From: Mycobacterium sp. 1165178.9
GTDB lineage: Bacteria > Actinomycetota > Actinomycetes > Mycobacteriales > Mycobacteriaceae
Length of the DNA stretch: 35,678 nucleotides
Direction of reading: 5' to 3'
Assembly: GCF_001673555.1 (NCBI RefSeq)
Contig: NZ_LZMB01000411.1
Location: 1 to 35,678, forward strand
Positions 7,609 to 15,081 of this stretch are shown here, one piece after another. The notes under the pieces were generated by a model. The model had not been told where the DNA came from. It did no database searches and worked only from the letters and a program-made list of their open reading frames with translations. Numbering within the stretch: the first letter of the stretch is position 1; each line of letters begins with the position of its first letter. The translations under genes were made by a program, and so were the position numbers.

Positions 7609-9021
7609 TTAGGCGGCTGGCACCACGTTGTGGTTGAAGCGAAACATGTTGGTCGGGTCGTACATCTTTTTGACGTGCGCCAGGCGCTCGTAGCGTTCCG
7701 GACCGTAGATTGCGACGGCCTCGGCCGCTTCTTCGGGAGCAAGGTTGTTCACCAGCCGCCGGTCGGCCTGCCAGGCTGCCATCCCGTTGAGCAGCGCAGC
7801 GACCGACTCCTTGAGCCGCCGTTCCTCTGACAGCGGACCGACCTCGACGCCCAACAAGACATACGGCAGACCTCTGGTCGCTACGGCGTTGGGCACCACC
7901 GGCTCTCGGTCCCAGGCTCCGCCAAGGGCACGCAGTTCGGCGATCCACATGGTGGTTTGGGAATTCGGGCCGACGAGTTCCACCAGTCTGTCCTGCGATT
8001 CCGCGGGGAATTCCCGCAGCATGATGCTGCGCTCGTAGTATGGCAATGGTTCGGTCGGCTCGGCGTGGATCGATGCGACTGCCGTGTACGGCATGTCCGC
8101 TACGGTGTCCAGGACGGTCGGCGCGACTGCCCGGAGCGGCGCGATCATCCGTTCGCCATCCTCGGCCGTGCCGTTGTAGGCGATCCGCAGCGCCACCGTG
8201 AACACGCCGCGCAGCGGCTCGGGGATTTCGGGCAGCCGCGGAAGTCGCAGGGCCGCGAACGACGAGACCATCGATTCCGGCGTGTTCGGGTGCCAGGCAG
8301 TCCAGGTGCGCAGCACGTCGGTCATGTGCTCCCCCGGAAAGTAGAGGGCACCGCCGTAAATACGGGAAACCGGGAACAACACAAACTGCAGCCTGGTGAC
8401 CACTCCGAAGTTGCCTTTGCCACCGCGCAGCGCCCAGAACAGCTCGGGATCGGATTTGGCGTCGACATGTCGCAATTCGCCGTCTGCCGTCACCACGTCG
8501 AGCGAGCGCACGTGGTCCGCGGCGTAGCCGTGGGAGCGGCCGAGCGTCGGGCTGAGACCGCCGCCCAGGCTATAACCGACGACCCCTACCGTGGGGTTGG
8601 ACCCGTTCAACGGTGCCAGCCCAGTCTCGGCTGCCTTCTGGACCACGTCTGCCCATATCGCCCCGGCGCCGACCCCGGCAGTGCGCCCGACGGCGTCGAT
8701 CTCGACGTCGTTCATCCGGCGGGTGTTGATCAGAACGGCGCCCTCTGCCGTGCCGACGACCTGGTGGCCGGTGGCCTTCACCGCAACCGGGCGATGCCGC
8801 CTCGCCGCGAAAGCGACGGCCGCCTCGACATCGGTCGGACACTGCGCCACCACGATCACGGCGGGCTTGAGCTCGTGGTTGAGGTTGAAGACGGCCCGTT
8901 CGTCGTCATATCCCGCGTCACCCGGCAACAGAACCGACCCCGCCACCGCCGCAACCAGGTCCGCGAGGTCCTCCGGCCGGATAGGTGAAACACGGGAATC
9001 ATCGATAATCACGACGTACAT
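7609..9021 (-). CDS. FAD-binding oxidoreductase, berberine-bridge / 6-hydroxynicotine oxidase type
   Basis: A 470-residue flavoprotein of the PCMH-type FAD family with a BBE-like C-terminus. The N-terminal FAD domain contains VAVKATGHQVVG, where His86 is the usual site of covalent FAD attachment, then SNPTVGVVGYSLGGGLS and ALRGGKGNFGVVTRLQF. The end, YERLAHVKKMYDPTNMF, is the classic BBE motif. Bicovalent members carry a Cys before PxVG; here that position is Asn142, so FAD is probably held only through the histidine. Such enzymes oxidise alcohols, sugars, alkaloids or polyketide-like compounds; the substrate is unknown. The ATG at 9021 directly abuts its AAGAGG; a GTG at 9012 has better spacing and may be the true start. 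Module B lies about 190 bp upstream. Confidence 0.88.
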   Translation of the reverse strand: MYVVIIDDSRVSPIRPEDLADLVAAVAGSVLLPGDAGYDDERAVFNLNHELKPAVIVVAQCPTDVEAAVAFAARRHRPVAVKATGHQVVGTAEGAVLINTRRMNDVEIDAVGRTAGVGAGAIWADVVQKAAETGLAPLNGSNPTVGVVGYSLGGGLSPTLGRSHGYAADHVRSLDVVTADGELRHVDAKSDPELFWALRGGKGNFGVVTRLQFVLFPVSRIYGGALYFPGEHMTDVLRTWTAWHPNTPESMVSSFAALRLPRLPEIPEPLRGVFTVALRIAYNGTAEDGERMIAPLRAVAPTVLDTVADMPYTAVASIHAEPTEPLPYYERSIMLREFPAESQDRLVELVGPNSQTTMWIAELRALGGAWDREPVVPNAVATRGLPYVLLGVEVGPLSEERRLKESVAALLNGMAAWQADRRLVNNLAPEEAAEAVAIYGPERYERLAHVKKMYDPTNMFRFNHNVVPAA

Positions 9022-9427
9022 CCTCTTTTCGTAGTGCGATCAAAAGCAGCGCAGATACCACGGAACGGGGAACGGTCGTACTCATTCAGTCGGTGCCATA
9101 CCGAGCCGAATGTATTCGGGACGGTCAGCACTCGGCTGTCGTCGCGGTGGGCGCGACTGTCGATCAGTCGGTCGGAGTGGGCGACGCCGCCTTCTTCCAG
9201 CCGATGTCTGCTGCAAAGTTAGGGATATCGCGACCGGCGGTCTACGCGCAAAGCGCGGCGCTTGTCCGCAAAGCGCGGCCAACCTCGGGTTCACGGACCT
9301 GCTCGACGCGACGGCCGACCACCCGGGCCGCAAAAGACTTAGAGCCGCTCGACCGTTCTGCTCGGGCAGCAGTTATAAGAAGAAGATGTTATCCCGCAAC
9401 GCGATTCGGGAATCCGAAGGTGCAGCG
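9022..9427. other. 406-bp intergenic region between the FAD oxidoreductase and nrdE
   Basis: This gap holds promoter module B (9216-9279) and a long presumed leader (9022-9210) for the FAD oxidoreductase. The leader contains a 6-5-6 inverted repeat (CGACTG 9154-9159, CAGTCG 9165-9170) and a weak overlapping 28-codon frame (8999-9085). The part next to nrdE (9280-9427) shows only a short GATTC/GAATC repeat at 9403-9414 and no convincing gene or terminator. Confidence 0.6.
9216..9279 (-). promoter_or_regulatory. Promoter module B (FAD oxidoreductase), copy of module A
   Basis: Minus strand: two identical 13-bp elements (GCCGCGCTTTGCG) at 9267-9279 and 9247-9259, a -35 TAGACC (9239-9244), 17 bp, and a -10 TAACTT (9216-9221). 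Geometry is identical to module A at 7386-7449. The copies differ mainly in the spacer between -35 and -10, while the hexamers and most of the repeat positions are kept, as expected if they are functional. Confidence 0.6.
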
Positions 9428-11593
9428 CTACAGCATGCAGGACACGCAGCCCTCGACCTCTGTTCCCTCCAACGCCATCTGACGCAACCGGATGTAGTAC
9501 AGCGTCTTGATGCCCTTGCGCCAGGCGTAGATCTGCGCCTTGTTCACATCGCGGGTGGTGGCGGTGTCCTTGAAGAACAGCGTCAGCGACAGTCCCTGGT
9601 CCACGTGCTGGGTGGCCGCGGCGTAGGTGTCGATGATCTTTTCGTAGCCGATCTCGTAGGCGTCCTGGTAATACTCCAGGTTGTCGTTGGTCAGGTATGG
9701 CGCCGGGTAGTAGACGCGGCCGATCTTGCCTTCCTTACGGATCTCGATCTTGCTCGCCACCGGGTGGATCGAGCTGGTCGAGTTGTTGATGTAGCTGATC
9801 GAGCCGGTCGGTGGGACGGCCTGTAGGTTCTGGTTGTAGATGCCGTGCTGCTGCACCGACTCCTTGAGCCGCTGCCAATCCTCTTGTGTCGGAATGCGGA
9901 TGCCCGCTTCGGCAAAGATTTCCCGGACCCGCGGCGTGGCCGGCTCCCACACCTGCTCGGTGTACTTGTCGAAGAATTCGCCCGAGGCGTACTTCGACTT
10001 CTCGAAGCCCCCGAACTTGCTTCCCCGCTCGATCGCGATGCGGTTCGATGCGCGCAGCGCGTGGTAGAGCACGGTGTAGAAGTAGATGTTGGTGAAGTCG
10101 ACGCCTTCTTCGGAGCCGTAGAGGATGCGCTCGCGGGCCAGGTAGCCGTGCAGGTTCATCTGGCCCAGCCCGATCGCGTGGGACTCGTTGTTGCCCTGCT
10201 CGATTGAGGGCACCGACCAGATGTGCGTCTGATCGCTCACCGCCGTCAGCGCGCGGATCGCGACCTCGATGGTCTGCGCGAAGTCCGGCGAGTCCATCGT
10301 CTTGGCGATGTTCAGCGATCCCAAGTTGCACGAAATGTCCTTGCCCACTTTGGCGTACGACAAGTCGTCGTTGAACACCGATGGCGTGGACACCTGCAGG
10401 ATCTCCGAGCACAGGTTCGAGTGGGTGATCTTTCCGTCGATCGGGTTGGCCCGGTTCACCGTGTCCTCGAACATGATGTAGGGGTAACCGGACTCGAACT
10501 GCAGTTCGGCCAGCGTCTGGAAGAATTCCCGCGCCTTGATCTTCGTCTTGCGAATCCGGGCGTCGTCGACCATCTCGTAGTACTTCTCGGTGACCGAGAT
10601 GTCGGCGAACGGCAGGCCGTAAACCCGCTCGACGTCGTAGGGTGAGAACAGGTACATGTCCTCGTTCTTCTTCGCCAGCTCGAAGGTGATGTCGGGTATC
10701 ACCACGCCCAGGCTCAGCGTCTTGATGCGGATCTTCTCGTCGGCGTTTTCGCGCTTGGTGTCCAGGAACCGGTAGATGTCGGGGTGATGGGCGTGCAGGT
10801 ACACCGCGCCCGCGCCCTGCCGGGCCCCGAGTTGGTTGGCGTAGGAGAACGAGTCCTCGAGCAGTTTCATGATCGGGATGACGCCCGAGGACTGGTTCTC
10901 GATGTTCTTGATCGGGGCGCCGTGCTCCCGAATGTTACTGAGCAGCAGGGCGACTCCCCCACCGCGCTTGGACAGCTGCAGTGCGGAGTTGATGGATCGC
11001 CCGATCGACTCCATGTTGTCCTCGATGCGCAGCAAAAAGCAGCTCACCGGCTCGCCGCGCTGCTTCTTGCCCGAGTTCAGGAACGTCGGGGTGGCCGGCT
11101 GGAATCGCCCGTCGATGATCTCGTCGACCAGCTTCTCGGCCAGGACTGTGTCACCGGCGGCCAGCGTCAGCGCGACCATGACCACGCGGTCCTCGAAGCG
11201 CTCCAGGTAACGCTTCCCGTCGAACGTCTTCAGCGTGTAGGAGGTGTAGTACTTGAACGCGCCGAGGAACGTCGGGAACCGGAACTTCTTGGCGTACGCG
11301 CGGTCCAGCAGCGTCTTGACGAAGTTACGGCTGTACTGGTCGAGAACCTCGCGCTCGTAGTAGTTCTCCTTGATCAGGTAGTCGAGCTTCTCGTCCTGAT
11401 TGTGGAAGAACACCGTGTTCTGGTTGACGTGCTGCAGGAAGTACTGATGGGCGGCCTCGCGGTCCTTGTCGAACTGGATCTTGCCGTCCGCGTCGTAGAG
11501 ATTCAGCATCGCGTTGAGCGCGTGGTAATCCGTTTCCCCCGGCAAGGCGTGGGCCCCGGTGGTTACAGGCTCTGCAGCGACGGTTGGTGGCAC
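9428..11593 (-). CDS. nrdE: Class Ib ribonucleotide reductase large subunit
   Basis: A 721-residue NrdE, close in length to M. tuberculosis NrdE (Rv3051c). It reduces ribonucleoside diphosphates to deoxyribonucleotides with a radical delivered by NrdF. Visible catalytic features are PVSCFLL and NLCSEI, which carry the redox cysteines, the [18 protein letters not shown] region, and the C-terminal GCVSCML, whose cysteine pair takes electrons from NrdH. The GTG at 11593 (PPTVAAEPV follows) has GGAAGG upstream and matches the known N-terminus; the longer frame to 11692 lies inside nrdI. It overlaps nrdI by 31 bp and is the last gene of nrdHIE. nrdF is not in the window. Confidence 0.97.
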   Translation of the reverse strand: MPPTVAAEPVTTGAHALPGETDYHALNAMLNLYDADGKIQFDKDREAAHQYFLQHVNQNTVFFHNQDEKLDYLIKENYYEREVLDQYSRNFVKTLLDRAYAKKFRFPTFLGAFKYYTSYTLKTFDGKRYLERFEDRVVMVALTLAAGDTVLAEKLVDEIIDGRFQPATPTFLNSGKKQRGEPVSCFLLRIEDNMESIGRSINSALQLSKRGGGVALLLSNIREHGAPIKNIENQSSGVIPIMKLLEDSFSYANQLGARQGAGAVYLHAHHPDIYRFLDTKRENADEKIRIKTLSLGVVIPDITFELAKKNEDMYLFSPYDVERVYGLPFADISVTEKYYEMVDDARIRKTKIKAREFFQTLAELQFESGYPYIMFEDTVNRANPIDGKITHSNLCSEILQVSTPSVFNDDLSYAKVGKDISCNLGSLNIAKTMDSPDFAQTIEVAIRALTAVSDQTHIWSVPSIEQGNNESHAIGLGQMNLHGYLARERILYGSEEGVDFTNIYFYTVLYHALRASNRIAIERGSKFGGFEKSKYASGEFFDKYTEQVWEPATPRVREIFAEAGIRIPTQEDWQRLKESVQQHGIYNQNLQAVPPTGSISYINNSTSSIHPVASKIEIRKEGKIGRVYYPAPYLTNDNLEYYQDAYEIGYEKIIDTYAAATQHVDQGLSLTLFFKDTATTRDVNKAQIYAWRKGIKTLYYIRLRQMALEGTEVEGCVSCML

Positions 11594-12009
11594 GTCTGTT
11601 CCTTCCAGAAATTGGCTAAGCCCGCGCGGACGGCTTCCACGTCGTCCTGGGTTCCCATTAATTCGAAGCGGTAGAGGTACGGAACGCCGCACTTGCGCGA
11701 GATCACGTTGCCCGCGTAGGCGAATTCGGCGCCGAAGTTGTTGTTGCCCGCGGCGATGACGCCGCGGATCAACGACCGGTTGTGCTCATTGTTCAAAAAG
11801 GCGATGACCTGCTTGGGGACGTAACCACCGGCGTTGAGGTCAGGTGTCGCGTGCCCGCCGCCGTAGGTGGGCAGGACGAGGACGTAGGGCTGGTCGACCT
11901 CGATGCGGCCATGCAGTGGTATCCGCGTGGCGGGGATCCCCAGCTTCTCCACGAAGCGGTGGGTGTTCTCCGACACCGAGGAGAAATAGACCAGGTTGCG
12001 CGACTGCAC
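11563..12009 (-). CDS. nrdI: NrdI flavodoxin-like protein
   Basis: A 148-residue flavodoxin-like protein that helps assemble the dimanganese-tyrosyl radical cofactor of class Ib NrdF. FMN-binding loops are visible: [12 protein letters not shown] near the N-terminus, VLPTYGGGH, and [18 protein letters not shown]. The end, [15 protein letters not shown], is the conserved mycobacterial tail. The GTG start at 12009 has an excellent ribosome site (AAGGAGGT at 12014-12021). It lies between nrdH (27-bp gap) and nrdE (31-bp overlap). Synteny and sequence match Rv3052c. Confidence 0.96.
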   Translation of the reverse strand: MQSRNLVYFSSVSENTHRFVEKLGIPATRIPLHGRIEVDQPYVLVLPTYGGGHATPDLNAGGYVPKQVIAFLNNEHNRSLIRGVIAAGNNNFGAEFAYAGNVISRKCGVPYLYRFELMGTQDDVEAVRAGLANFWKEQTCHQPSLQSL

Positions 12010-12036
12010 CGCAACCTCCTTACCTAACGTCTTGCC

Positions 12037-12276
12037 TTACGCGCTCAGTTCCGCCGCGGACAGCGCCTTGATGCGGTCGGGGCGGAAACCCGACCAGTGG
12101 TCGTTGCCCGCCACCACCACGGGAGCCTGCAAGTATCCCAGGGCCATCACGTAGTCACGCGCCTCGGCGTCCAGCGAGATGTCGACCTTCTCGTAGGCGA
12201 TGCCCTGCTTGTCCAGCGCCTTGTAGGTGGCAGTGCACTGCACGCATGCCGGCTTGGTGTACACGGTGATGCTCAT
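12037..12276 (-). CDS. nrdH: NrdH glutaredoxin-like electron donor
   Basis: A 79-residue redoxin, the exact length of M. tuberculosis NrdH (Rv3053c). The CxxC active site is Cys11-Val-Gln-Cys14 in YTKPACVQC, and the C-terminal WSGFRPDRI is the conserved NrdH signature. It passes electrons from thioredoxin reductase to the C-terminal cysteines of NrdE. The ATG at 12276 is chosen because AAAGGAG stands at the right distance; the upstream extension to 12321 does not resemble NrdH. It is the first gene of nrdHIE, with a roughly 200-bp region before the candidate NrdR boxes. Confidence 0.97.
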   Translation of the reverse strand: MSITVYTKPACVQCTATYKALDKQGIAYEKVDISLDAEARDYVMALGYLQAPVVVAGNDHWSGFRPDRIKALSAAELSA

Positions 12277-12478
12277 GGAATGCCGCTCCTTTGCGGAAGA
12301 GGGGACCCAACGGACTGGCAACTACTTTTGGACTGCGTCTTTGCTATGTTCAGCGATCCGTCAGGCCCCCTGATTCCCGTCGTGCGGCGGTCAAGGTCGA
12401 ACGACCTGTGGGCGCCGATTTCGGAGGGTTCACCGAGTCTGGCTGGCTTGGTGGTCCTGGGATCTGCCGGTGCTCGAA

Positions 12479-12526
12479 ACACTACACCTAGTGGGTGACA
12501 AGATGGCGAGATACAAGATGTTCTGA
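12479..12526 (-). promoter_or_regulatory. Candidate pair of NrdR boxes upstream of nrdHIE
   Basis: Box 1, ACACTACACCTAGTGG (12479-12494), contains the inverted repeat CACTA/TAGTG and agrees with about 12 of 16 positions of the NrdR consensus (acaCwAtATaTwGtgt). Box 2, ATACAAGATGTTCTGA (12511-12526), agrees with about 11. Their starts are 32 bp apart, which is the three-helical-turn spacing known for paired NrdR boxes. NrdR represses nrd genes in response to nucleotide status. The match is by eye. Confidence 0.6.
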
Positions 12527-12691
12527 ATAACAATTTTGAAATTCCCTGGTCGTGAGCCCGGTCGCGAAAAAATCTGGATCCCCGCTCGGCGTGTCGCAGA
12601 TCACAGATCGCGCCGGCGTGAACCATGCGCTCCGGTATATCAGCGACCACCGACATCACCACCGACGGCGGCGGGCCGGCCCGCAGCTAGC

Positions 12692-12719
12692 AAAGCCGCC
12701 AGGTGCGCCTGGCGGCTTT
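12692..12719 (-). terminator. Strong, potentially bidirectional terminator hairpin
   Basis: AAAGCCGCCAGG (12692-12703) and CCTGGCGGCTTT (12708-12719) form a perfect 12-bp stem with a TGCG tetraloop, flanked by A and T runs on the two sides. It lies 61 bp beyond the stop of the leftward FMN reductase gene, so it most likely ends that transcript before nrdHIE. Confidence 0.85.
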
Positions 12720-12780
12720 TGCTATTCGGTTATTCCAACCTCGCTGGTCGCCCGGCGGGTGGCTTGTCGACTTCCGCCAA

Positions 12781-13335
12781 TCAGCCGACCTCGGCGGCCA
12801 GCTTGCCCACCACATCACGCACGTTCGCCGAGAGCTCGGCGTGCTCGGCGGGCGCCTTGCCCTCCAGCGTCTTGAACGGGACTGACAGTTTGATCGCCTC
12901 CACCACGCGTGCGCCGGCGATGCCGAACGACTTGCGGGTGTCGTCGTGCGCCCACACCCCGCCGTACCGGCCGAAGGATCCCCCGATGACCGCGAGCGGC
13001 TTGCCCTTGAGCGCGCTGTCGCCGAACGGCCGGGATAACCAGTCGATCGCGTTCTTGATGACGGCCGGGTAGCTGCCGTTGTACTCCGGGGTCACCACCA
13101 GGGCGGCGTCCGCGTCGGACACCGCGGCACGCAGCGCGGCCACCGGGCCGAGCTCCGGCGCGGCGGTGTTCATCGCGTAGTCGAGCTCCTCGTTATAAAA
13201 CGGCAGCTCATCGAGTCCTTCATAGATCGTGACGGTCACGTCGTCGGCGGCGACCGCCACCGCCAACTCGGCGATCTGGCGGTTGATCGACGCCGCCCGC
13301 AGGCTTCCCACTAACGCCAGGATTTTGATTGACAC
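12781..13335 (-). CDS. NADPH-dependent FMN reductase-like flavoprotein
   Basis: A 184-residue flavodoxin-fold reductase (Rv3054c-like). The FMN phosphate loop is GSLRAASINRQ at residues 10-20, and the family signature PEYNGSYPAVIKNAIDW is followed by KPLAVIGGSFGRYGG. Members reduce quinones, azo compounds, nitro compounds or chromate with NAD(P)H; the physiological substrate is unknown. The GTG at 13335 has AAGGGA upstream. It is divergent from a TetR regulator across a perfect palindrome (13384-13397), so it is a likely target of that repressor. A strong terminator follows the gene. Confidence 0.93.
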   Translation of the reverse strand: MSIKILALVGSLRAASINRQIAELAVAVAADDVTVTIYEGLDELPFYNEELDYAMNTAAPELGPVAALRAAVSDADAALVVTPEYNGSYPAVIKNAIDWLSRPFGDSALKGKPLAVIGGSFGRYGGVWAHDDTRKSFGIAGARVVEAIKLSVPFKTLEGKAPAEHAELSANVRDVVGKLAAEVG

Positions 13336-13383
13336 TGCTGAAGTTTCCCTTCGGTCGTTGCGTACATCCTCGCACGAGCTAAC

Positions 13384-13397
13384 CGGACTATAGTCCG
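13384..13397. promoter_or_regulatory. Perfect 14-bp palindrome between FMN reductase and TetR genes
   Basis: CGGACTATAGTCCG is an exact palindrome in the 91-bp divergent gap. Its centre contains TATAGT on both strands, a good -10 hexamer in each direction, so a bound TetR dimer would block both promoters at once. No good -35 is visible on either side. Confidence 0.65.
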
Positions 13398-13426
13398 CTT
13401 TATTCCGGCAGCGTTAAAGTGCAGGA

Positions 13427-14032
13427 GTGAGCGAGCGGTCGGGCGAGTTGCAGGTGTGCGCCCCACAGGTGCACCAGGAACGGGGCGACGCGGCGCGCAA
13501 CCGCGCCCTGCTCCTCCAGGCCGCCCGAAACCTGGTCGCCGAGCGCGGCGCCGACGCCGTCACCACCGACGACATCGCCGCCGCCGCCGGAGTCGGCAAA
13601 GGCACGCTGTTCCGCCGCTTCGGCAGCCGGGCCGGTCTGATGATGGTGCTGCTGGACGAGGATGAACAAGCCGTTCAGCAGGCATTCCTGTTCGGGCCGC
13701 CGCCACTGGGACCCGGCGCCCCGCCGACCGATCGGCTGGTCGCATTCGGCCGGGAGCGGATCCGGTTCGCTCACGACCACTGTGAACTGCTGGCCGCGGC
13801 CAATCGCGATCCGCAAAACCGGCACAACGCACCGGCCACGGTGCTGCGCACGCACGTGCGGGTGTTGCTCAAGGCGGCCGAATCCACCGGCAACCTCGAC
13901 GCCCAGACCGACGCGTTGCTCGCGCTGCTGGACGTGGACTACGTCGAGCATCAACTGGCCGAGGGCGGTCACACCCTTTCGACGCTGGGCGACGCGTGGG
14001 AAAGCTTGGCGCGCAAGCTCTGCGGGCGATGA
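13427..14032 (+). CDS. TetR-family regulator (Rv3055-like)
   Basis: A 201-residue TetR-type repressor. The DNA-binding domain is near residues 24-70: NRALLLQAARNLVAERGADAV, then the helix-turn-helix TTDDIAAAAGVGKGTLFRRF, followed by an all-helical ligand domain. Start choice is uncertain: the GTG at 13427 has only an AGGA very close by, and the first 18 residues may not be translated. The stop overlaps the dinB2 ATG by 4 bp (ATGA), so regulator and polymerase are translationally coupled. The palindrome upstream, shared with the FMN reductase gene, is the probable operator. Confidence 0.88.
   Translation: MSERSGELQVCAPQVHQERGDAARNRALLLQAARNLVAERGADAVTTDDIAAAAGVGKGTLFRRFGSRAGLMMVLLDEDEQAVQQAFLFGPPPLGPGAPPTDRLVAFGRERIRFAHDHCELLAAANRDPQNRHNAPATVLRTHVRVLLKAAESTGNLDAQTDALLALLDVDYVEHQLAEGGHTLSTLGDAWESLARKLCGR
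13989..14032 (+). other. Coupled junction between the TetR and dinB2 genes
   Basis: The ATG of dinB2 (14029-14031) and the TGA of the TetR gene (14030-14032) share ATGA. A GGAAAGC at about 13999 and the GC-rich run before 14029 give only weak ribosome signals, so dinB2 probably depends on re-initiation after the TetR frame. Confidence 0.6.
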
Positions 14033-15081
14033 ACGCCGTGCCCGCCGCGGCGCCGGATTGGGTCTTGCATGTGGACCTCGACCAGTTTCTGGCGTCGGTC
14101 GAGTTGCGCAGGCATCCCGAATTGGCCGGGCTGCCGGTCATTGTGGGCGGCAGCGGCGATCCGAGCGAGCCGCGCAAGGTCGTCACCTGCGCCTCCTATG
14201 AGGCCCGCGAGTTCGGCGTGCGTGCGGGCATGCCGCTGCGTGTCGCGGCCCGTCGCTGCCCCGAGGCGACCTTTCTCCCGTCGGACCCGGCCGCCTACGA
14301 CGCGGCGTCCGATCAGGTGATGGGTGTGTTGCGCGACCTGGGACATCCGGTCGAAGTCTGGGGCTGGGACGAGGCGTATGTCGCGGTGACCGCGAAGGAC
14401 CCGAGCGAGGTCGCACAACGGATCCGCAGCGTCATCTCCACCGAAACCGGGCTGTCCTGCTCGGTCGGCATCAGCGACAACAAGCAGCGCGCGAAGGTCG
14501 CGACCGGCTTCGCGAAACCGGCTGGCATTTTCGTGCTCACCGACGCGAACTGGATGCCCCTGATGGCCGATCGTCCGGTCGACGCGCTATGGAGCGTGGG
14601 ACCCAAGACGGCGAAAAGACTTGCGGATATTGACATTACGACGGTATGGCAGCTGGCCCACTGCGATGCGGAGTTGTTGACGGCCACGTTCGGTCCGCGC
14701 ACCGGGCTGTGGCTACTGTTGTTGGCCAAGGGCGGCGGCGACGGCAAGGTCAGCGCCGAACCGTGGGTGCCGCGCTCGCGCAGCCACGTCGTGACCTTTC
14801 CGCGCGATCTCACCGATCGGTCCGAGATGGACGCGGCCGTAACGGATTTGGCCGAGCGAGCGCTGACCGATGTGCTCGCGGCGGACCGAGTCGTGATCCG
14901 GGTGGCGGTGACCGTGCGCACGGCGACCTTCTACACGCGCACCAAGATTCGCAAGCTCGATGCGCCCAGCACCGATCGCGACGTCATCGTGGCCGCGGCC
15001 CTTCGGGTGCTCGACCTATTCGAACTCGACCGGCCGGTCCGCCTGCTCGGGGTACGTCTCGAGCTGGTCATGCCGGACTAG
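14029..15081 (+). CDS. dinB2: Y-family DNA polymerase DinB2 (DinP)
   Basis: A 350-residue Y-family polymerase, orthologous in sequence and position to Rv3056. Metal-binding carboxylates are in HVDLDQF (Asp16) and WGWDEAY (Asp114, Glu115). The residue after DLDQF is Leu21, equivalent to Leu14 of M. smegmatis DinB2; published work shows that this leucine in place of the usual aromatic steric gate lets DinB2 use ribonucleotides. The fingers motif KVVTCASYEAREFGVRAGMP, the helix-hairpin-helix region and the little-finger domain are all present. No C-terminal clamp-binding peptide is obvious. The start at 14029 rather than 13996 follows from the family N-terminus and the overlap with the TetR stop. 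Its last 66 bp overlap the convergent SDR gene. Confidence 0.95.
   Translation: MNAVPAAAPDWVLHVDLDQFLASVELRRHPELAGLPVIVGGSGDPSEPRKVVTCASYEAREFGVRAGMPLRVAARRCPEATFLPSDPAAYDAASDQVMGVLRDLGHPVEVWGWDEAYVAVTAKDPSEVAQRIRSVISTETGLSCSVGISDNKQRAKVATGFAKPAGIFVLTDANWMPLMADRPVDALWSVGPKTAKRLADIDITTVWQLAHCDAELLTATFGPRTGLWLLLLAKGGGDGKVSAEPWVPRSRSHVVTFPRDLTDRSEMDAAVTDLAERALTDVLAADRVVIRVAVTVRTATFYTRTKIRKLDAPSTDRDVIVAAALRVLDLFELDRPVRLLGVRLELVMPD

Larger units (their letters stand above)
12277..12780. other. 504-bp region between nrdH and the FMN reductase gene
   Basis: From left to right: a stretch upstream of nrdH (12277-12478) with a 6-2-6 palindrome AGGTCGAACGACCT (12394-12407); the NrdR-box-like pair (12479-12526); about 165 bp with no convincing gene (12527-12691); and the strong terminator at 12692-12719. 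I cannot place a convincing -35/-10 pair for nrdHIE by eye. Confidence 0.6.

Noticed and set aside
9082..9333. 83-codon minus-strand frame across promoter module B
   Set aside because: It reads through the promoter module, is Arg-rich with no domain, and lacks a ribosome site.
12277..12478. Possible riboswitch in the nrdHIE leader
   Set aside because: No conserved cobalamin or other riboswitch core is recognisable; only a short palindrome is present.
12625..12690. 21-codon plus-strand frame (MRSGISATTDITTDGGGPARS) ending just before the terminator hairpin
   Set aside because: No ribosome site, and the hairpin is explained as the FMN reductase terminator; kept only as a curiosity.
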